Source of the DNA: Bradyrhizobium amphicarpaeae
GTDB taxonomy: Bacteria > Pseudomonadota > Alphaproteobacteria > Rhizobiales > Xanthobacteraceae
DNA length: 64,000 nt
Direction: 5' to 3'
Assembly (NCBI RefSeq): GCF_002266435.3
Contig: NZ_CP029426.2
Location: 682,001 to 746,000 of the forward strand
The position numbers were made by a program, and so were the translations under genes. The first letter of the stretch is position 1; every line of letters starts with the position of its first letter. Positions 44,564 through 53,538 of the stretch are shown piece after piece. The notes under the pieces were generated by a model. It made no database searches. It saw only the letters and a list, made by a program, of their open reading frames with translations, and was not told the origin of the DNA.

Positions 44564-45367
44564 ATGACTGCCAGCCCCGTGCTGTGGACCCTTGACGAGC
44601 GTGGGGTTGCGACCGTCACGTTGAACCGGCCGGAGGTCAACAACGCCTATGACGGCGCGCTGATCGCGGGCGTGCTCGCGGCGATGGACGATCTCGGCAA
44701 GAAGCCCAACTTGCGCGTCGTCGTACTCAGGGGCAACGGCAAGCATTTCCAGGCCGGCGCCGACCTCAAATGGATCAACGGCGTGCGGCCGCAATCGGCC
44801 GAGGCGAACGAGGCGGCCTCGCGCGCGACCTTCGAGGCCGTGCAACGGCTGAACACGCTGCCGATCCCGACGGTGGCGCTGGTGCAGGGCGGCTGTTTCG
44901 GCGGCGGCACCGGCGTGATCGCGGCTTGCGACATCGTGATCGCCGCGGACAACGCCCTGTTCTCGATCACCGAGGTGCGCTGGGGCCTGACGGCGGCGAT
45001 CATCATCCCGCAGCTCTGCGACGCCATCGGCGTGCGGCAGGTCCGCCGCTATGCGCTGACCGGCGAACGCTTCGGTGCCGAAGATGCCCGCCGCATCGGT
45101 CTGGTCCACGAGGTGGTGCCGCTCGCCGAACTCGAAGCTGCCGGCGCCAAGGTGGTCGGGCAGCTGCTCGCCAACGGGCCGGATGCGATGGCCGAAACCA
45201 AGCGTCTCGCGCTGGAGAGCTCGTTCGGCGGCATGGCGGTGGACGATGCCGCATACACGCGGCTCGTGCACCTGCATTCGCTCAAGCGCCAGAGCGCGGA
45301 AGCGGCGGAAGGGCTGGCCTCGTTCGCGGAGAAGCGGGCGGGGAATTGGGGCGGCGGGAAAGGCTGA
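44564..45367 (+). CDS. Enoyl-CoA hydratase (methylglutaconyl/isohexenylglutaconyl-CoA hydratase-like)
   Basis: 267 residues from ATG 44564 (GGAGG upstream). TVTLNRPEVNNAYDG, oxyanion segment GNGKHFQAGADLKWI, GGCFGGGTGVIAACDIVIA, and the catalytic region FSITEVRWGLTAAIIIPQL with Glu. The FSITEVRWGL sequence resembles hydratases of branched-chain/terpene acid breakdown. It stands alone, divergent from the ketopantoate-reductase-like gene. Confidence 0.9.
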   Translation: MTASPVLWTLDERGVATVTLNRPEVNNAYDGALIAGVLAAMDDLGKKPNLRVVVLRGNGKHFQAGADLKWINGVRPQSAEANEAASRATFEAVQRLNTLPIPTVALVQGGCFGGGTGVIAACDIVIAADNALFSITEVRWGLTAAIIIPQLCDAIGVRQVRRYALTGERFGAEDARRIGLVHEVVPLAELEAAGAKVVGQLLANGPDAMAETKRLALESSFGGMAVDDAAYTRLVHLHSLKRQSAEAAEGLASFAEKRAGNWGGGKG

Positions 45368-45370
45368 GCG

Positions 45371-45643
45371 TCAGCAGCCGCGGCAGATGTTGTTGATGCT
45401 GCGATAGACGGCATCGTCATCCTGTCGCATCTGGCGCAGCGTGTCGAGCGCCTGGCCGTCATTGGCGGGGGCAACGGGCTTGCGCTTCGCCGCGAGTTCG
45501 TCCTCCTGCCGCTTGTAGCAGGCTTCGCGCTCGGCCTTGGCCTGGATGAAGCGGCAGCTTTGCTCCACGGCCGCGGCGGAAGAGGTTGAGATCGCGAAGG
45601 CGGCGAGGGCGGGCAGGGCGAATTTCAGGACTGTCGAATTCAT
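45371..45643 (-). CDS. Small exported Cys-containing protein
   Basis: 90 residues from ATG 45643 (AAGGA upstream). Signal peptide KFALPALAAFAISTSSAAA, then a mature part with four cysteines (EQSCRFI, EACYKRQ, NICRGC) likely disulphide-bonded. Unknown function. The open frame upstream runs into the repeat at 45703. Confidence 0.7.
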   Translation of the reverse strand: MNSTVLKFALPALAAFAISTSSAAAVEQSCRFIQAKAEREACYKRQEDELAAKRKPVAPANDGQALDTLRQMRQDDDAVYRSINNICRGC

Positions 45644-45702
45644 GGCGGTCCTTCTCTCAGGTTCGTTGATCGAGAGCAATTGCCAATTTGTTACGACGGC
45701 GT

Positions 45703-45777
45703 GTAGCCCGGATGAGCGAAGCGATATCCGGGAATGCCGCGAGAAGTCCCGCATGTCGCTTCGCTCATGCGGGCTAC
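45703..45777. repeat. Palindromic repeat (GTAGCCCGGATGAGCGAAGCG type)
   Basis: GTAGCCCGGATGAGCGAAGCG at left is mirrored by CGCTTCGCTCATGCGGGCTAC at right, with an inner ATCCGGGA. Between two minus-strand genes. Confidence 0.8.
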
Positions 45778-45805
45778 GGCTGTCATCTTGACGATGAGGC
45801 AAGGT

Positions 45806-46690
45806 CTACAGCGACGGCGCGAGTGACGCTTTCAACAGTGTCAGCAGCGCCTGCACCGCGGCGGCGTTGCGCCGCCGCTCGGGGATTGCGGCCTTCACCC
45901 ACAATTCCGGAATCGGAAAGTCGCGCAGCACCGGCTTGAGCGTGCCGTCCCGCAACGCGTCCGCGACGAGGTAATGCGAGAGCAGCGCGATCCCGTTGCC
46001 GGCGATGGCGCTGCGCGCCAGCACGTGTCCCTCGTTGGAGGAGAGCAGCGGGCTGACCTGGATGCTGATGCGGCCTCGCGGTCCGTCAAAAATCCATTCC
46101 GGGCCGGTCGGCAGAAAGCTGAGGCAGCGATGCTCGACGAGATCGCGCGGGTGCTTTGGCGTGCCGTGTTTCTTCAGATAGGCGGGTGAGGCGCACAGCA
46201 GCCGCTTCAGCGCGCAGAGCGGCTCGTCGACCACGCCGCCGAACGAATGCGGGAAGGCGCCGATGGCGATGTCGAATCCTTCGGTGACGGGATCGACCGG
46301 GCGATCGATCAGCACGATGTCGAGTTTCAGCTTCGGGTTCTGGGTCTGGAACGCGCTGAAAGCGTCCGCGAGCCGAGCCACGGTCAGCGAGGTCGGCGCC
46401 TTGATGCGTAGGTGATCGACGAGATCGTGGCCCTTCTCGCCCATGCGCGAGAGCAGGTCGGTGGCATCGGTCACCACGCCGCGTGCGCGATGCACATAGC
46501 GCTGTCCGGCCTCGGTCAGCCGCAACTGCCGGGTCGAGCGATGAAACAGCGGTGTGCCGATGCGCGTCTCCAGCTGCGTGACGCGCTTGGCCACGACCGA
46601 AGTCGAAACGTTGAGCTTTCGCGCGGCGGCTGAAAAGCCGGCCGCATCCGCGGTGGCAAGGAAGGCCTGGAGGTTCACGAGAATATCCAT
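45806..46690 (-). CDS. LysR family transcriptional regulator
   Basis: 294 residues. N-terminal winged helix: LQAFLATADAAGFSAAARKLNVSTSVVAKRVTQLE; C-terminal periplasmic-binding-like effector domain. Divergent from the FAD oxidoreductase/ABC transporter operon with 111 bp between starts, the usual layout for a LysR regulator and its target. Confidence 0.93.
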   Translation of the reverse strand: MDILVNLQAFLATADAAGFSAAARKLNVSTSVVAKRVTQLETRIGTPLFHRSTRQLRLTEAGQRYVHRARGVVTDATDLLSRMGEKGHDLVDHLRIKAPTSLTVARLADAFSAFQTQNPKLKLDIVLIDRPVDPVTEGFDIAIGAFPHSFGGVVDEPLCALKRLLCASPAYLKKHGTPKHPRDLVEHRCLSFLPTGPEWIFDGPRGRISIQVSPLLSSNEGHVLARSAIAGNGIALLSHYLVADALRDGTLKPVLRDFPIPELWVKAAIPERRRNAAAVQALLTLLKASLAPSL

Positions 46691-46801
46691 CTCGACCTTT
46701 CTCGATTCGCGACAACTGATCGCGTATTTTGGTGGATTGTAGCGTCTCTCGCATTAATTCATAGTCGAACCCAAGCAAGAGATTTTGGGAAGGAACGCGC
46801 C

Positions 46802-48166
46802 ATGCGGGCCATGACGATCGAAGAACCGGCACGACAGGTGCCGCTCTATGGCGAATATGAAGTCGTCGTGCTCGGCGGCGGCCCGGCCGGCATCGTCGCC
46901 GCGGCGTCAGCGGCGCGCGCGGGGCGAAAGACGCTTCTGATCGAGCGCTACGGCTTCCTCGGCGGCATGGGCACCGCTGCCGGTGTCACCAATTTCTGCG
47001 GCCTGCATGGCAATGTCCATGGCGAGCATCGGCGGCTGGTGCAGGGCATGGCGTCCGAGCTCTTGGCGCGGATCGATCGGTTGGGCGGCCTGAACACGCC
47101 GCATCTGATCCTCGGCAAGGTCTTTGCCCAGGCCTATGACACCGCGGCCTACAAGATCGCGGCCGACCAACTGCTGGCGAGCCACAATGTGCATATCCTC
47201 TTCCACGCGCTCGGCGCGGGCGTGGTGATGAATGGCGATCGCGGCATCGACGCGCTGATGGTCGAGACCAAAGCCGGCCGGCAGGCGGTGCGATCGGAGA
47301 TCTTCATCGACTGCTCCGGCGACGGCGACCTCGCGGTCTGGGCCGGTGCGCCGTTCGAGATCGGCGATGAGCACGGCCATCCGATGTATCCCTCGATGAT
47401 GCTCCGGCTCAACGGTATCGACCCTGACAGGGCCGGCGAGGCCTGGCGCACCATTCCGCAATTGATGGAAAAGGCGCTTGCCGCCGGCACCCACACATTC
47501 CCGCGCAAAAGCGCCATCGTGCGACCGCAGAAATCCGGCATCGAGTGGCGGGTGAACTTCACGCAAGTGGCGCGCGAGGACGGCCACGCCATCAACGGCG
47601 TCGAGCCCGACGATCTCACCCGCGGCGAGATCGAGGGCCGCAAGCAGGCGCTCGCGGCGTTCGAGTTCCTGCGCACCGTGCCGGGCTTCGAAAAATCCTA
47701 CATCGTGGACCTGCCGCCGCAGCTCGGCATCCGCGAGACCCGCCGCATCAGGGGCGGCTACCAGCTCAGTGGCGAGGACGTGCTCGGCTGCGCCTCCTTC
47801 GAGGACTCCATCGGCGTCAATGGCTGGCCGATCGAGGCTCACGTTCCCGGCGACGTCGTCTTCACTTTTCCGCCGATCCCGGAATCCCGCGGCTATAACG
47901 AGCTGCCGTATCGGATGCTGGTGCCCGAAGGTGTCGACAATCTGCTGGTCGCCGGCCGTTGCGCCTCGATGACCCATGAGGGCCAATCTGCGGCGCGGGT
48001 CTCCGGTGCCTGTTTCGTGATGGGGGAGGCGGCCGGTTCCGCCGCCGCGCTGGCGCTCTCCGGAAACCGGATTCCACGCGACATCCCCATTGAAAAGTTG
48101 CAGGAAACGTTGAAACAACAGGGCGCCTTCATCGGACGGGACCAGCCGGTGCCCGAAGGCCTGTAA
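46802..48166 (+). CDS. FAD-dependent oxidoreductase
   Basis: 454 residues. N-terminal dinucleotide motif VVVLGGGPAGIVAAASAARAG, then ERYGFLGGMGTAAGVTNF (FAD_oxidored type), and a C-terminal FAD contact VAGRCASMTHEGQSAARVSG. This family (PF12831) contains largely uncharacterised oxidoreductases. First gene of a unit with an NMT1-type transporter (36 bp gap), so it may act on the imported ligand. Confidence 0.9.
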   Translation: MRAMTIEEPARQVPLYGEYEVVVLGGGPAGIVAAASAARAGRKTLLIERYGFLGGMGTAAGVTNFCGLHGNVHGEHRRLVQGMASELLARIDRLGGLNTPHLILGKVFAQAYDTAAYKIAADQLLASHNVHILFHALGAGVVMNGDRGIDALMVETKAGRQAVRSEIFIDCSGDGDLAVWAGAPFEIGDEHGHPMYPSMMLRLNGIDPDRAGEAWRTIPQLMEKALAAGTHTFPRKSAIVRPQKSGIEWRVNFTQVAREDGHAINGVEPDDLTRGEIEGRKQALAAFEFLRTVPGFEKSYIVDLPPQLGIRETRRIRGGYQLSGEDVLGCASFEDSIGVNGWPIEAHVPGDVVFTFPPIPESRGYNELPYRMLVPEGVDNLLVAGRCASMTHEGQSAARVSGACFVMGEAAGSAAALALSGNRIPRDIPIEKLQETLKQQGAFIGRDQPVPEGL

Positions 48167-48201
48167 CGGACTGCAAGATAAACGACGGCGGAGGAAGCAG
48201 G

Positions 48202-49206
48202 ATGATCGGAATTGCGCGGCTTGCGGCAGCCAGTCTCTTGGCGATCGCGGCGATGGGGACGGCCCACGCCGAGGATGCGCTGAAGGCCAGGATCGGCGTG
48301 CTTCGCCTGTCGTCCTCCGCGCCGGTCTTCATCGCGCAGGACAAGGGCTATTTTCGCGAGGCAGGCCTTGAGGTCGAGCTGAAATTCTTCGACGCGGCGC
48401 AGCCGATCGCGGTCGCCACGACCTCGGGCGATGTCGATTTCGGCATCACGGCCTTCACCGCCGGCCTCTACAATCTCGCCGGCAAGGGCGTGCTGAAGGT
48501 GATCGGCGGCATGAGCCGCGAGAAGGCCGGCTATCCCCTGATCGGCTATTTTGCCAGCAACAACGCCTACGCGGCCGGATTGAAGACGCCGAAGGACCTC
48601 GCGGGCAAACGCGTGGCGATGACGCAGGTCGGCTCCTCCTTCCACTATTCGCTCGGACTGCTCGCCGACAAATACGGCTTCAAGCTCGCGGACGTGAAGA
48701 TCGTGCCGCTGCAATCGCTGTCCAATGCCGCCGCCGCGCTGAAGGGCGAGACCGTCGATGCGGCCCTGCTGCCGATCTCGACGGCGCGAAAGCTCACGGA
48801 TGAAGGCGGCGCGAAATTCCTGGGCTGGGTCGGCGACGAGACGCCGTGGCAGCTGGGTGCGGTGTTCGCCTCGCCGAAGACGCTGACCAACAAGGCGCTG
48901 GTGACGAAGCTGCTCGGCGCCCTGGCGAAGGCCGACCGCGAATATCACGACGTCATCCTCGCCGCGATGAAGGACGGTGTTGCGCCGATCAACGGGCAGA
49001 CGAAACCGCTGCTGGAGATCATCGCAAAGTACACCAACCTCCCGGTCGAGCAGGTGGTCGGCAATTGCGCCTATATCGATCCCGACGGCAAGCTCGACGT
49101 GAAGAACGTCGACAACCAGATCAAATGGCTGCAGGAGCAGGGCTTCGTCGACAAGGGTTTTGACGCGACCGCGATCGTCGCGAAGGACTATGTGAAGGCG
49201 GATTGA
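48202..49206 (+). CDS. NMT1/SsuA-type ABC transporter binding protein
   Basis: 334 residues. Signal peptide (LAAASLLAIAAMGTAHA), then LRLSSSAPVFIAQDKGYFREAGLEVEL, the hallmark of NMT1/SsuA/TauA receptors. Periplasmic; ligand may be an organosulphur, pyrimidine-like or aromatic compound (inference). ATPase and permease genes follow after a palindromic repeat. Confidence 0.92.
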   Translation: MIGIARLAAASLLAIAAMGTAHAEDALKARIGVLRLSSSAPVFIAQDKGYFREAGLEVELKFFDAAQPIAVATTSGDVDFGITAFTAGLYNLAGKGVLKVIGGMSREKAGYPLIGYFASNNAYAAGLKTPKDLAGKRVAMTQVGSSFHYSLGLLADKYGFKLADVKIVPLQSLSNAAAALKGETVDAALLPISTARKLTDEGGAKFLGWVGDETPWQLGAVFASPKTLTNKALVTKLLGALAKADREYHDVILAAMKDGVAPINGQTKPLLEIIAKYTNLPVEQVVGNCAYIDPDGKLDVKNVDNQIKWLQEQGFVDKGFDATAIVAKDYVKAD

Positions 49207-49229
49207 TGCGACGCGCACCACTCTCTCCC

Positions 49230-49365
49230 CGTCACCCTGAGGTGCCTGTCTTGCGGCTTGCCGCAAGACAGGCCTCGAAGGGCGAGCGGTCCGGATGCGG
49301 CGGGGCCGCCCATCCTTCGAGGCTCGACTTGCGGCAAGCCGCAAGCCGAGCACCTCAGGATGACG
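49230..49365. repeat. Palindromic repeat, family 1 copy C, inside an ABC operon
   Basis: GTCACCCTGAGG, then a perfect 13-bp stem with TT loop (arm CCTGTCTTGCGGC at 49245-49257), CTCGAAGGGCGA, CCATCCTTCGAGGCTC, an 8-bp stem (CTTGCGGC/GCCGCAAG), and CACCTCAGGATGAC. Both hairpins are perfectly paired but differ in sequence from the other copies. Confidence 0.85.
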
Positions 49366-49387
49366 AATCGAGAGTTGAAGGTGCCGC

Positions 49388-50161
49388 GTGGACCTGATCG
49401 CCAACCACATCTCCCACCGCTTCGGGGACCTCGCCGTGCTCGACGACGTCTCGTTCACCGTCAGCGCGGGCGAGGTGGTGGCGATTGTCGGGCCCTCCGG
49501 CTGCGGCAAGAGCACGCTGCTGTCGATCCTCGGCGGGCTGTTGCAGCCGACATCCGGCGCGCCCGAGCTGCGCGGCGCACCGCCGGCGGGCAGCCTCAAT
49601 CCGCTCACCTTCGTGTTCCAGGATTTCGCGCTGCTGCCCTGGGCGACGGTCGAGGAGAATGTCGAGTTTCCGCTGCTTCATGCGCAACTCTCCGCAACCC
49701 AGCGCCGCGCGCTGGTCGAGGACGCCCTCCGTCGCACCGGGCTGACCGATTTTCGCAAGACCTATCCCAAGCAGCTCTCCGGCGGCATGCGCCAGCGCGT
49801 CGGCATCTCGCGCGCGCTTGCGGTGAAGCCGGCCATTCTGCTGATGGACGAGCCGCTGTCGGCGCTGGATTCGCAAACCCGTGAGCTGCTGATGGAGGAC
49901 TTCATCCGCCTGCTCGCCGACGGCGGCATGGGCGCGGTCTATGTCACCCATAATCTCGAAGAGGCGGCGCGGCTCGCCGACCGCATCGTGGTGCTGTCGC
50001 GGCGCCCGGGGCGCATTCGCGAGGTCGTGACCGTGCCGCTGTCGCGCGCCGAACGTGGCGAGTCGGTGGCGCGTGAAAGGCTGCTGGCGCTGCAGAACCA
50101 GATCTGGTCGCTGATCCGCAACGAGGCGATCGATGCCGAGCGCGAGGTCCAGCATGCTTGA
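49388..50161 (+). CDS. ABC transporter ATPase (SsuB/TauB/NrtD-like)
   Basis: 257 residues from GTG 49388 (GAAGG upstream). Walker A GPSGCGKSTLL, signature LSGGMRQRVGISRALA, Walker B ILLMDEPLSALD, and an H-loop His in YVTHNLEEAARLADR. Energises uptake of the ligand bound by the receptor at 48202. Overlaps the permease gene by 8 bp. Confidence 0.94.
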   Translation: MDLIANHISHRFGDLAVLDDVSFTVSAGEVVAIVGPSGCGKSTLLSILGGLLQPTSGAPELRGAPPAGSLNPLTFVFQDFALLPWATVEENVEFPLLHAQLSATQRRALVEDALRRTGLTDFRKTYPKQLSGGMRQRVGISRALAVKPAILLMDEPLSALDSQTRELLMEDFIRLLADGGMGAVYVTHNLEEAARLADRIVVLSRRPGRIREVVTVPLSRAERGESVARERLLALQNQIWSLIRNEAIDAEREVQHA

Positions 50162-50975
50162 TCGCTCGGCGACTGACATTGCGAAGGACGGAGCGACGCG
50201 GCGCGTGCGGTTTCGAGGCGCCGGCTTCGTGCCCGCGAGCAGTCGCTATGGCGGCTGGCTCGCGCTCGCCCTGGTGATCGCGCTCTGGCAGGCGGCGGGC
50301 AGCACCGGCCTTGTCAATCCGCTGTTCCTGCCGGCGCCGTCAGCGATCGTGCGGGCGATCTACCAGCTCGCGATCTCAGGCGCGCTCTGGCAGCATCTCT
50401 CGGCGTCGCTGCTGCGCATCGGCGTCGGCTGGCTGCTCGGCACCGCAGCCGGTGTGGTGGTCGGCTTTGCCATCGGCCTGTCGCGGCTGGCGCGGAGTGT
50501 CGGCATCACCTTCATTTCAGCGCTGTTCCCGATCCCGAAGATCGCGCTGCTGCCGCTGCTCATCCTCTGGCTCGGCATCGGCGAAGAGCCGAAGATCGCG
50601 ACCATTGCGCTCGGGGTGTTCTTCTCCACGGCGATCTCGGTCTACAGCGGCGTCGACGCCGTGCCGCGTAACCTGATCCGCATGGCACAGAGTTTCAACG
50701 TTCCCTTCGCGACCATCGTGCGCAAGGTGATCTGGCCGGGCGCGCTGCCGGCGATCCTCGCCGGCTTCCGCATCACGGCCTCCGTGGCGCTGCTCCTCGT
50801 CGTCAGCGCCGAGATGATCGGCGCGCAATACGGCATCGGTGCCTTCGTGCTGCAGGCCGGAAACCTGATGCAGACGGACCAGCTCCTCGCAGGCGTGGTG
50901 ATCCTGTCGGTGTTCGGGTTGGCGGTCGGCAAGGTGATCAATCTTCTCGAAATCAGGCTGTTGCACTGGCGTTAG
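50154..50975 (+). CDS. ABC transporter permease (SsuC/TauC-like)
   Basis: 273 residues from ATG 50154. About six membrane segments and the BPD_transp_1 coupling loop (SFNVPFATIVRKVIWPGALPAILAGFRI, EAA-like). Inner-membrane channel of the transporter. Ends near a family 2 repeat. Start chosen at the ATG after GAGGTCC; an upstream in-frame ATG at 50133 would overlap the ATPase more. Confidence 0.93.
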   Translation: MLDRSATDIAKDGATRRVRFRGAGFVPASSRYGGWLALALVIALWQAAGSTGLVNPLFLPAPSAIVRAIYQLAISGALWQHLSASLLRIGVGWLLGTAAGVVVGFAIGLSRLARSVGITFISALFPIPKIALLPLLILWLGIGEEPKIATIALGVFFSTAISVYSGVDAVPRNLIRMAQSFNVPFATIVRKVIWPGALPAILAGFRITASVALLLVVSAEMIGAQYGIGAFVLQAGNLMQTDQLLAGVVILSVFGLAVGKVINLLEIRLLHWR

Positions 50976-50992
50976 CCGCAATCACCGCTGCC

Positions 50993-51081
50993 GTAGGGTG
51001 GGCAAAGCGCAAGCGTGCCCACCATTCCTTCATGAGACGCGAAGACGTGGGCACGGCGCTTTGCGCCTTTGCCCACCCTAC
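50993..51081. repeat. Palindromic repeat, family 2 copy
   Basis: GTAGGGTGGGCAAAGCGCAAG at left and CTTTGCGCCTTTGCCCACCCTAC at right. Convergent genes on both sides. Confidence 0.88.
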
Positions 51082-51088
51082 GAGACCC

Positions 51089-52129
51089 TCACGCATTCCC
51101 GCGATCTTCCCTGAATAGATCCAGCTTCTGCTGCACCGGGCGATCCGAGAAGCTGAACAGCACGGCATCCTCGTCCGCCTCGTGCGTCACCCATTGCCAG
51201 CTCGGCACCACGAACAGATCGCGCGGGCCCCATTCGAACACGGCGTCGCCGATCCGGCTGCGGCCACGGCCTTCGATCGGGCAGAACACGGTGGCGTCGG
51301 TCGAACGATAGCGCGCGGTCTTGAATCCTTTGGGCAAGAGCTGGATGAAGGTGCCGATGGTCGGCATCGCGAAGTCGCCGGTCTCGGGGTTGCTGAATTT
51401 CAGCTTCAGCCCGTGGCAGGCGTCCCACTCCTGGCTGGTGCGGGCCTTCTCCAGCGCTTCGCGCGTATAGGCGTAGGGATAACTGAAGATCGGCGAGGTC
51501 TTCGAACTCCGCTTGACGTCGACCGGCAGCAGATTGTGGCCGTAGCGCGCAAAGCTGTCGCCGACAGGCTTCGTGATCTTCTGCTGGTCGTCCTTCGAGC
51601 CTTCCGCAAAGGAGCAGTCGAAAAACTGCACCAGGGGAATGTCGAGGCCGTCGAGCCAGAACATCGGCTGATCGGTCTCGTTGGAATGATCGTGCCAGGT
51701 CATCGACGGCGTGATGATGAAGTCGCCTGGCTCCATCGCGGTGCGCTCGCCGTCCACCGCGGTATGGGCGCCCTTGCCCTCGAGCACGAAGCGCAGCGCA
51801 GACTGGCTGTGCCGGTGGGCGGGCGCGACGTCGCCGGGCACCACCATCTGCACGCCGGCATAGAGCGAGGTCGTGATTTTCGATTGCCCGCGCAGGCCGG
51901 GATTTTCCAGCACCAGCACGCGCCGCTCGGCTTCCTTGGCCGTGATCAGTCGGCCTGCCTCCGTCATGTAGTCGCGGATGACGTCGAATTTCCAGAGGTG
52001 CGGCCGGCAGGCGCTCTTCGGTTCCGGCGTGATCAGGTCGCTCATCACCGTCCACAGCGCGGTGAGATTCTCGCCGTCGATCTTCTTGTAGAAGGCCTCG
52101 CGTTCCGGCGTCTTGGTCACGGCTTCCAT
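51089..52129 (-). CDS. Gentisate 1,2-dioxygenase
   Basis: 346 residues from ATG 52129 (GGGAG upstream). Bicupin fold: the first barrel has HRHSQSALRFVLEGKGAHTAVDGE (Fe ligands His-x-His and Glu/His) with PSMTWHDHSN. A second barrel follows. LWTVMSDLITPEPKSACRPHLWKFDV at the N-terminus is characteristic of gentisate dioxygenases. It cleaves gentisate to maleylpyruvate. Divergent from the maiA-type isomerase, which would handle the product. A shared motif at 52155-52179 lies 26 bp upstream. Confidence 0.94.
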   Translation of the reverse strand: MEAVTKTPEREAFYKKIDGENLTALWTVMSDLITPEPKSACRPHLWKFDVIRDYMTEAGRLITAKEAERRVLVLENPGLRGQSKITTSLYAGVQMVVPGDVAPAHRHSQSALRFVLEGKGAHTAVDGERTAMEPGDFIITPSMTWHDHSNETDQPMFWLDGLDIPLVQFFDCSFAEGSKDDQQKITKPVGDSFARYGHNLLPVDVKRSSKTSPIFSYPYAYTREALEKARTSQEWDACHGLKLKFSNPETGDFAMPTIGTFIQLLPKGFKTARYRSTDATVFCPIEGRGRSRIGDAVFEWGPRDLFVVPSWQWVTHEADEDAVLFSFSDRPVQQKLDLFREDRGNA

Positions 52130-52154
52130 GGCGGCGCTCCCGTTCGTTTTGTTG

Positions 52155-52192
52155 ATTGACAGTATACTGACGATCTAGGTAGCGTCAATGTG
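52155..52192. promoter_or_regulatory. Candidate MarR operator, copy 1
   Basis: An imperfect 20-bp palindrome centred on AGTATACT (ATTGACAGTA with TACTGACGAT; 8 of 10 pairs) continues into ATCTAGG. The same 25 bases recur at 56303-56327 with two differences, and similarity extends over TAG...AATGTG. It lies between gentisate dioxygenase and the maiA-marR unit. TATACT could be the -10 of the minus-strand promoter. Confidence 0.75.
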
Positions 52193-52221
52193 ACGAACAA
52201 TAGCGAAAAGGGAGGGTTTCG

Positions 52222-52851
52222 ATGAAGCTGCACGGCTATTTCCGCTCCAGCGCCGCCTATCGGGTGCGGATCGCGCTGAACCTGAAGGGTCTCGGGGCCG
52301 AGCATCTGCCGCATCATTTGCGCAAGGGCGAGCAATGCGCGCCCGCCTATCTCGCCATCAACCCGCAAGGCCTTGTACCGGCGCTGGAAAACGGCGGTGC
52401 GGTGCTGACGCAATCGGTCGCGATCATCGAGTGGCTCGACGAGACCCACCCCAACCCGCCGCTGCTGCCGAAGGATCCGCTGCGGCGCGCCAAGGTGAGG
52501 GCGTTCGCGCTGGCGATCGCCTGCGACACCCATCCAGTGCAAAACCTGAAAGTGCTGGCGCGGCTGCGCGAGATCGGGCTGGCCGAAGAGAAGGTCCAGG
52601 ACTGGGCGGCGTGGGTCAACCGCGAGGGACTGTCGGCCTGCGAGACGCTGATCAGGGACGAGCCCGGGCCGTTCTGCTTCGGCGATGCGCCGACGCTGGC
52701 CGATCTCTGCCTGGTGCCGCAGCTCGCCAATGCCCGTCGTTTCGGCGTCGATGTCTCGGCCTATCCGCGCCTGCTCGCGGCGGAAGCTGCTGCCAAGGTA
52801 ATCGCCGCGTTTGCCGATGCCGCACCGGAGAAGCAGCCCGATGCCGAGTAA
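52222..52851 (+). CDS. maiA: Maleylacetoacetate/maleylpyruvate isomerase (zeta-class GST)
   Basis: 209 residues with AGGGAGGG upstream. N-terminal GST domain has the zeta motif SSAAYRVRIALNLKG and the glutathione contact LTQSVAIIEWLDE; C-terminal domain includes ALAIACDTHPVQNLKVL. Zeta GSTs isomerise maleylacetoacetate or maleylpyruvate to the fumaryl form using glutathione. Beside gentisate dioxygenase the natural substrate is maleylpyruvate (inference). Overlaps marR. Confidence 0.93.
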   Translation: MKLHGYFRSSAAYRVRIALNLKGLGAEHLPHHLRKGEQCAPAYLAINPQGLVPALENGGAVLTQSVAIIEWLDETHPNPPLLPKDPLRRAKVRAFALAIACDTHPVQNLKVLARLREIGLAEEKVQDWAAWVNREGLSACETLIRDEPGPFCFGDAPTLADLCLVPQLANARRFGVDVSAYPRLLAAEAAAKVIAAFADAAPEKQPDAE

Positions 52852-53353
52852 GGCTTCTCCACCCATCACGATCGACGCGGTCTATGCCGCGCCGGGCTAT
52901 CTGTTCCGGCGCATGCAGCAGATCGCGGTCTCGATCTTCATGGAGGAGTGCAAGGCATTCGATCTCACACCGGTGCAATATGCAGCGCTGATCGCGATCC
53001 ACACCCATCCCGGCATCGACGCGACACGGCTGTCGGCGGTGATCGCCTTCGACCGCTCCACGCTCGGCAGCGTGATCGAACGTCTCCAGGCCAAGGACTA
53101 TGTCGAACGCAAGCCGGCCCCCGAGGACAAGCGGATCAAGCTGCTCCATCTGACCAGATCGGGCGCCGCGATCCTGCGCGAGATCATCCCCGCGGTCGAA
53201 CGCGCCCAGGCGCGCATGCTGGAGCCGCTCAAGCCCGCCGACCGCAAGACGTTGATGGGGCTGATGTCGCAGCTCGTCGATCTCAACAACGAGGCGTCAC
53301 GTGTGCCGCTGCGGGCCGAGGACGCGCTGGAGCATCTGGGGAAGACGGGGTGA
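52841..53353 (+). CDS. MarR family transcriptional regulator
   Basis: 170 residues from ATG 52841, overlapping the end of the isomerase gene by 11 bp. Winged-helix: VQYAALIAIHTHPGIDATRLSAVIAFDRSTLGSVIERLQAKDYVER with the wing KPAPEDKRIKLLHLT. MarR repressors of aromatic loci are commonly released by aromatic acids or their CoA thioesters. The likely targets are the paired motifs at 52155 and 56303. Confidence 0.92.
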   Translation: MPSKASPPITIDAVYAAPGYLFRRMQQIAVSIFMEECKAFDLTPVQYAALIAIHTHPGIDATRLSAVIAFDRSTLGSVIERLQAKDYVERKPAPEDKRIKLLHLTRSGAAILREIIPAVERAQARMLEPLKPADRKTLMGLMSQLVDLNNEASRVPLRAEDALEHLGKTG

Positions 53354-53391
53354 GGGAGGTGAGGAAGGCGCCGCTGTTGCAAGAATTGTGG

Positions 53392-53492
53392 TGTCATTCC
53401 CCGCGGAGGCGGGGAATCCAGTACGCTGCGGCCTGTCAGTTCAATCACAACTGTCTCGGAGTACTGGATCGCCCGCCTTCGCGGGCGATGAC
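53392..53492. repeat. Palindromic repeat (TCATTCCCCGCGGAGGCGGGGAATCCAG type)
   Basis: Two hairpins: the CCCCGC/GCGGGG stem at left and GCCCGC/GCGGGC at right, with ATCCAGTAC and GTACTGGAT as inner inverted arms. Lies between convergent marR and the CoA ligase gene. Confidence 0.85.
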
Positions 53493-53538
53493 CGCGGTTG
53501 TGTGGCGGCGTGAGTTGCGCTACTCGCCGCGGCCGTCC

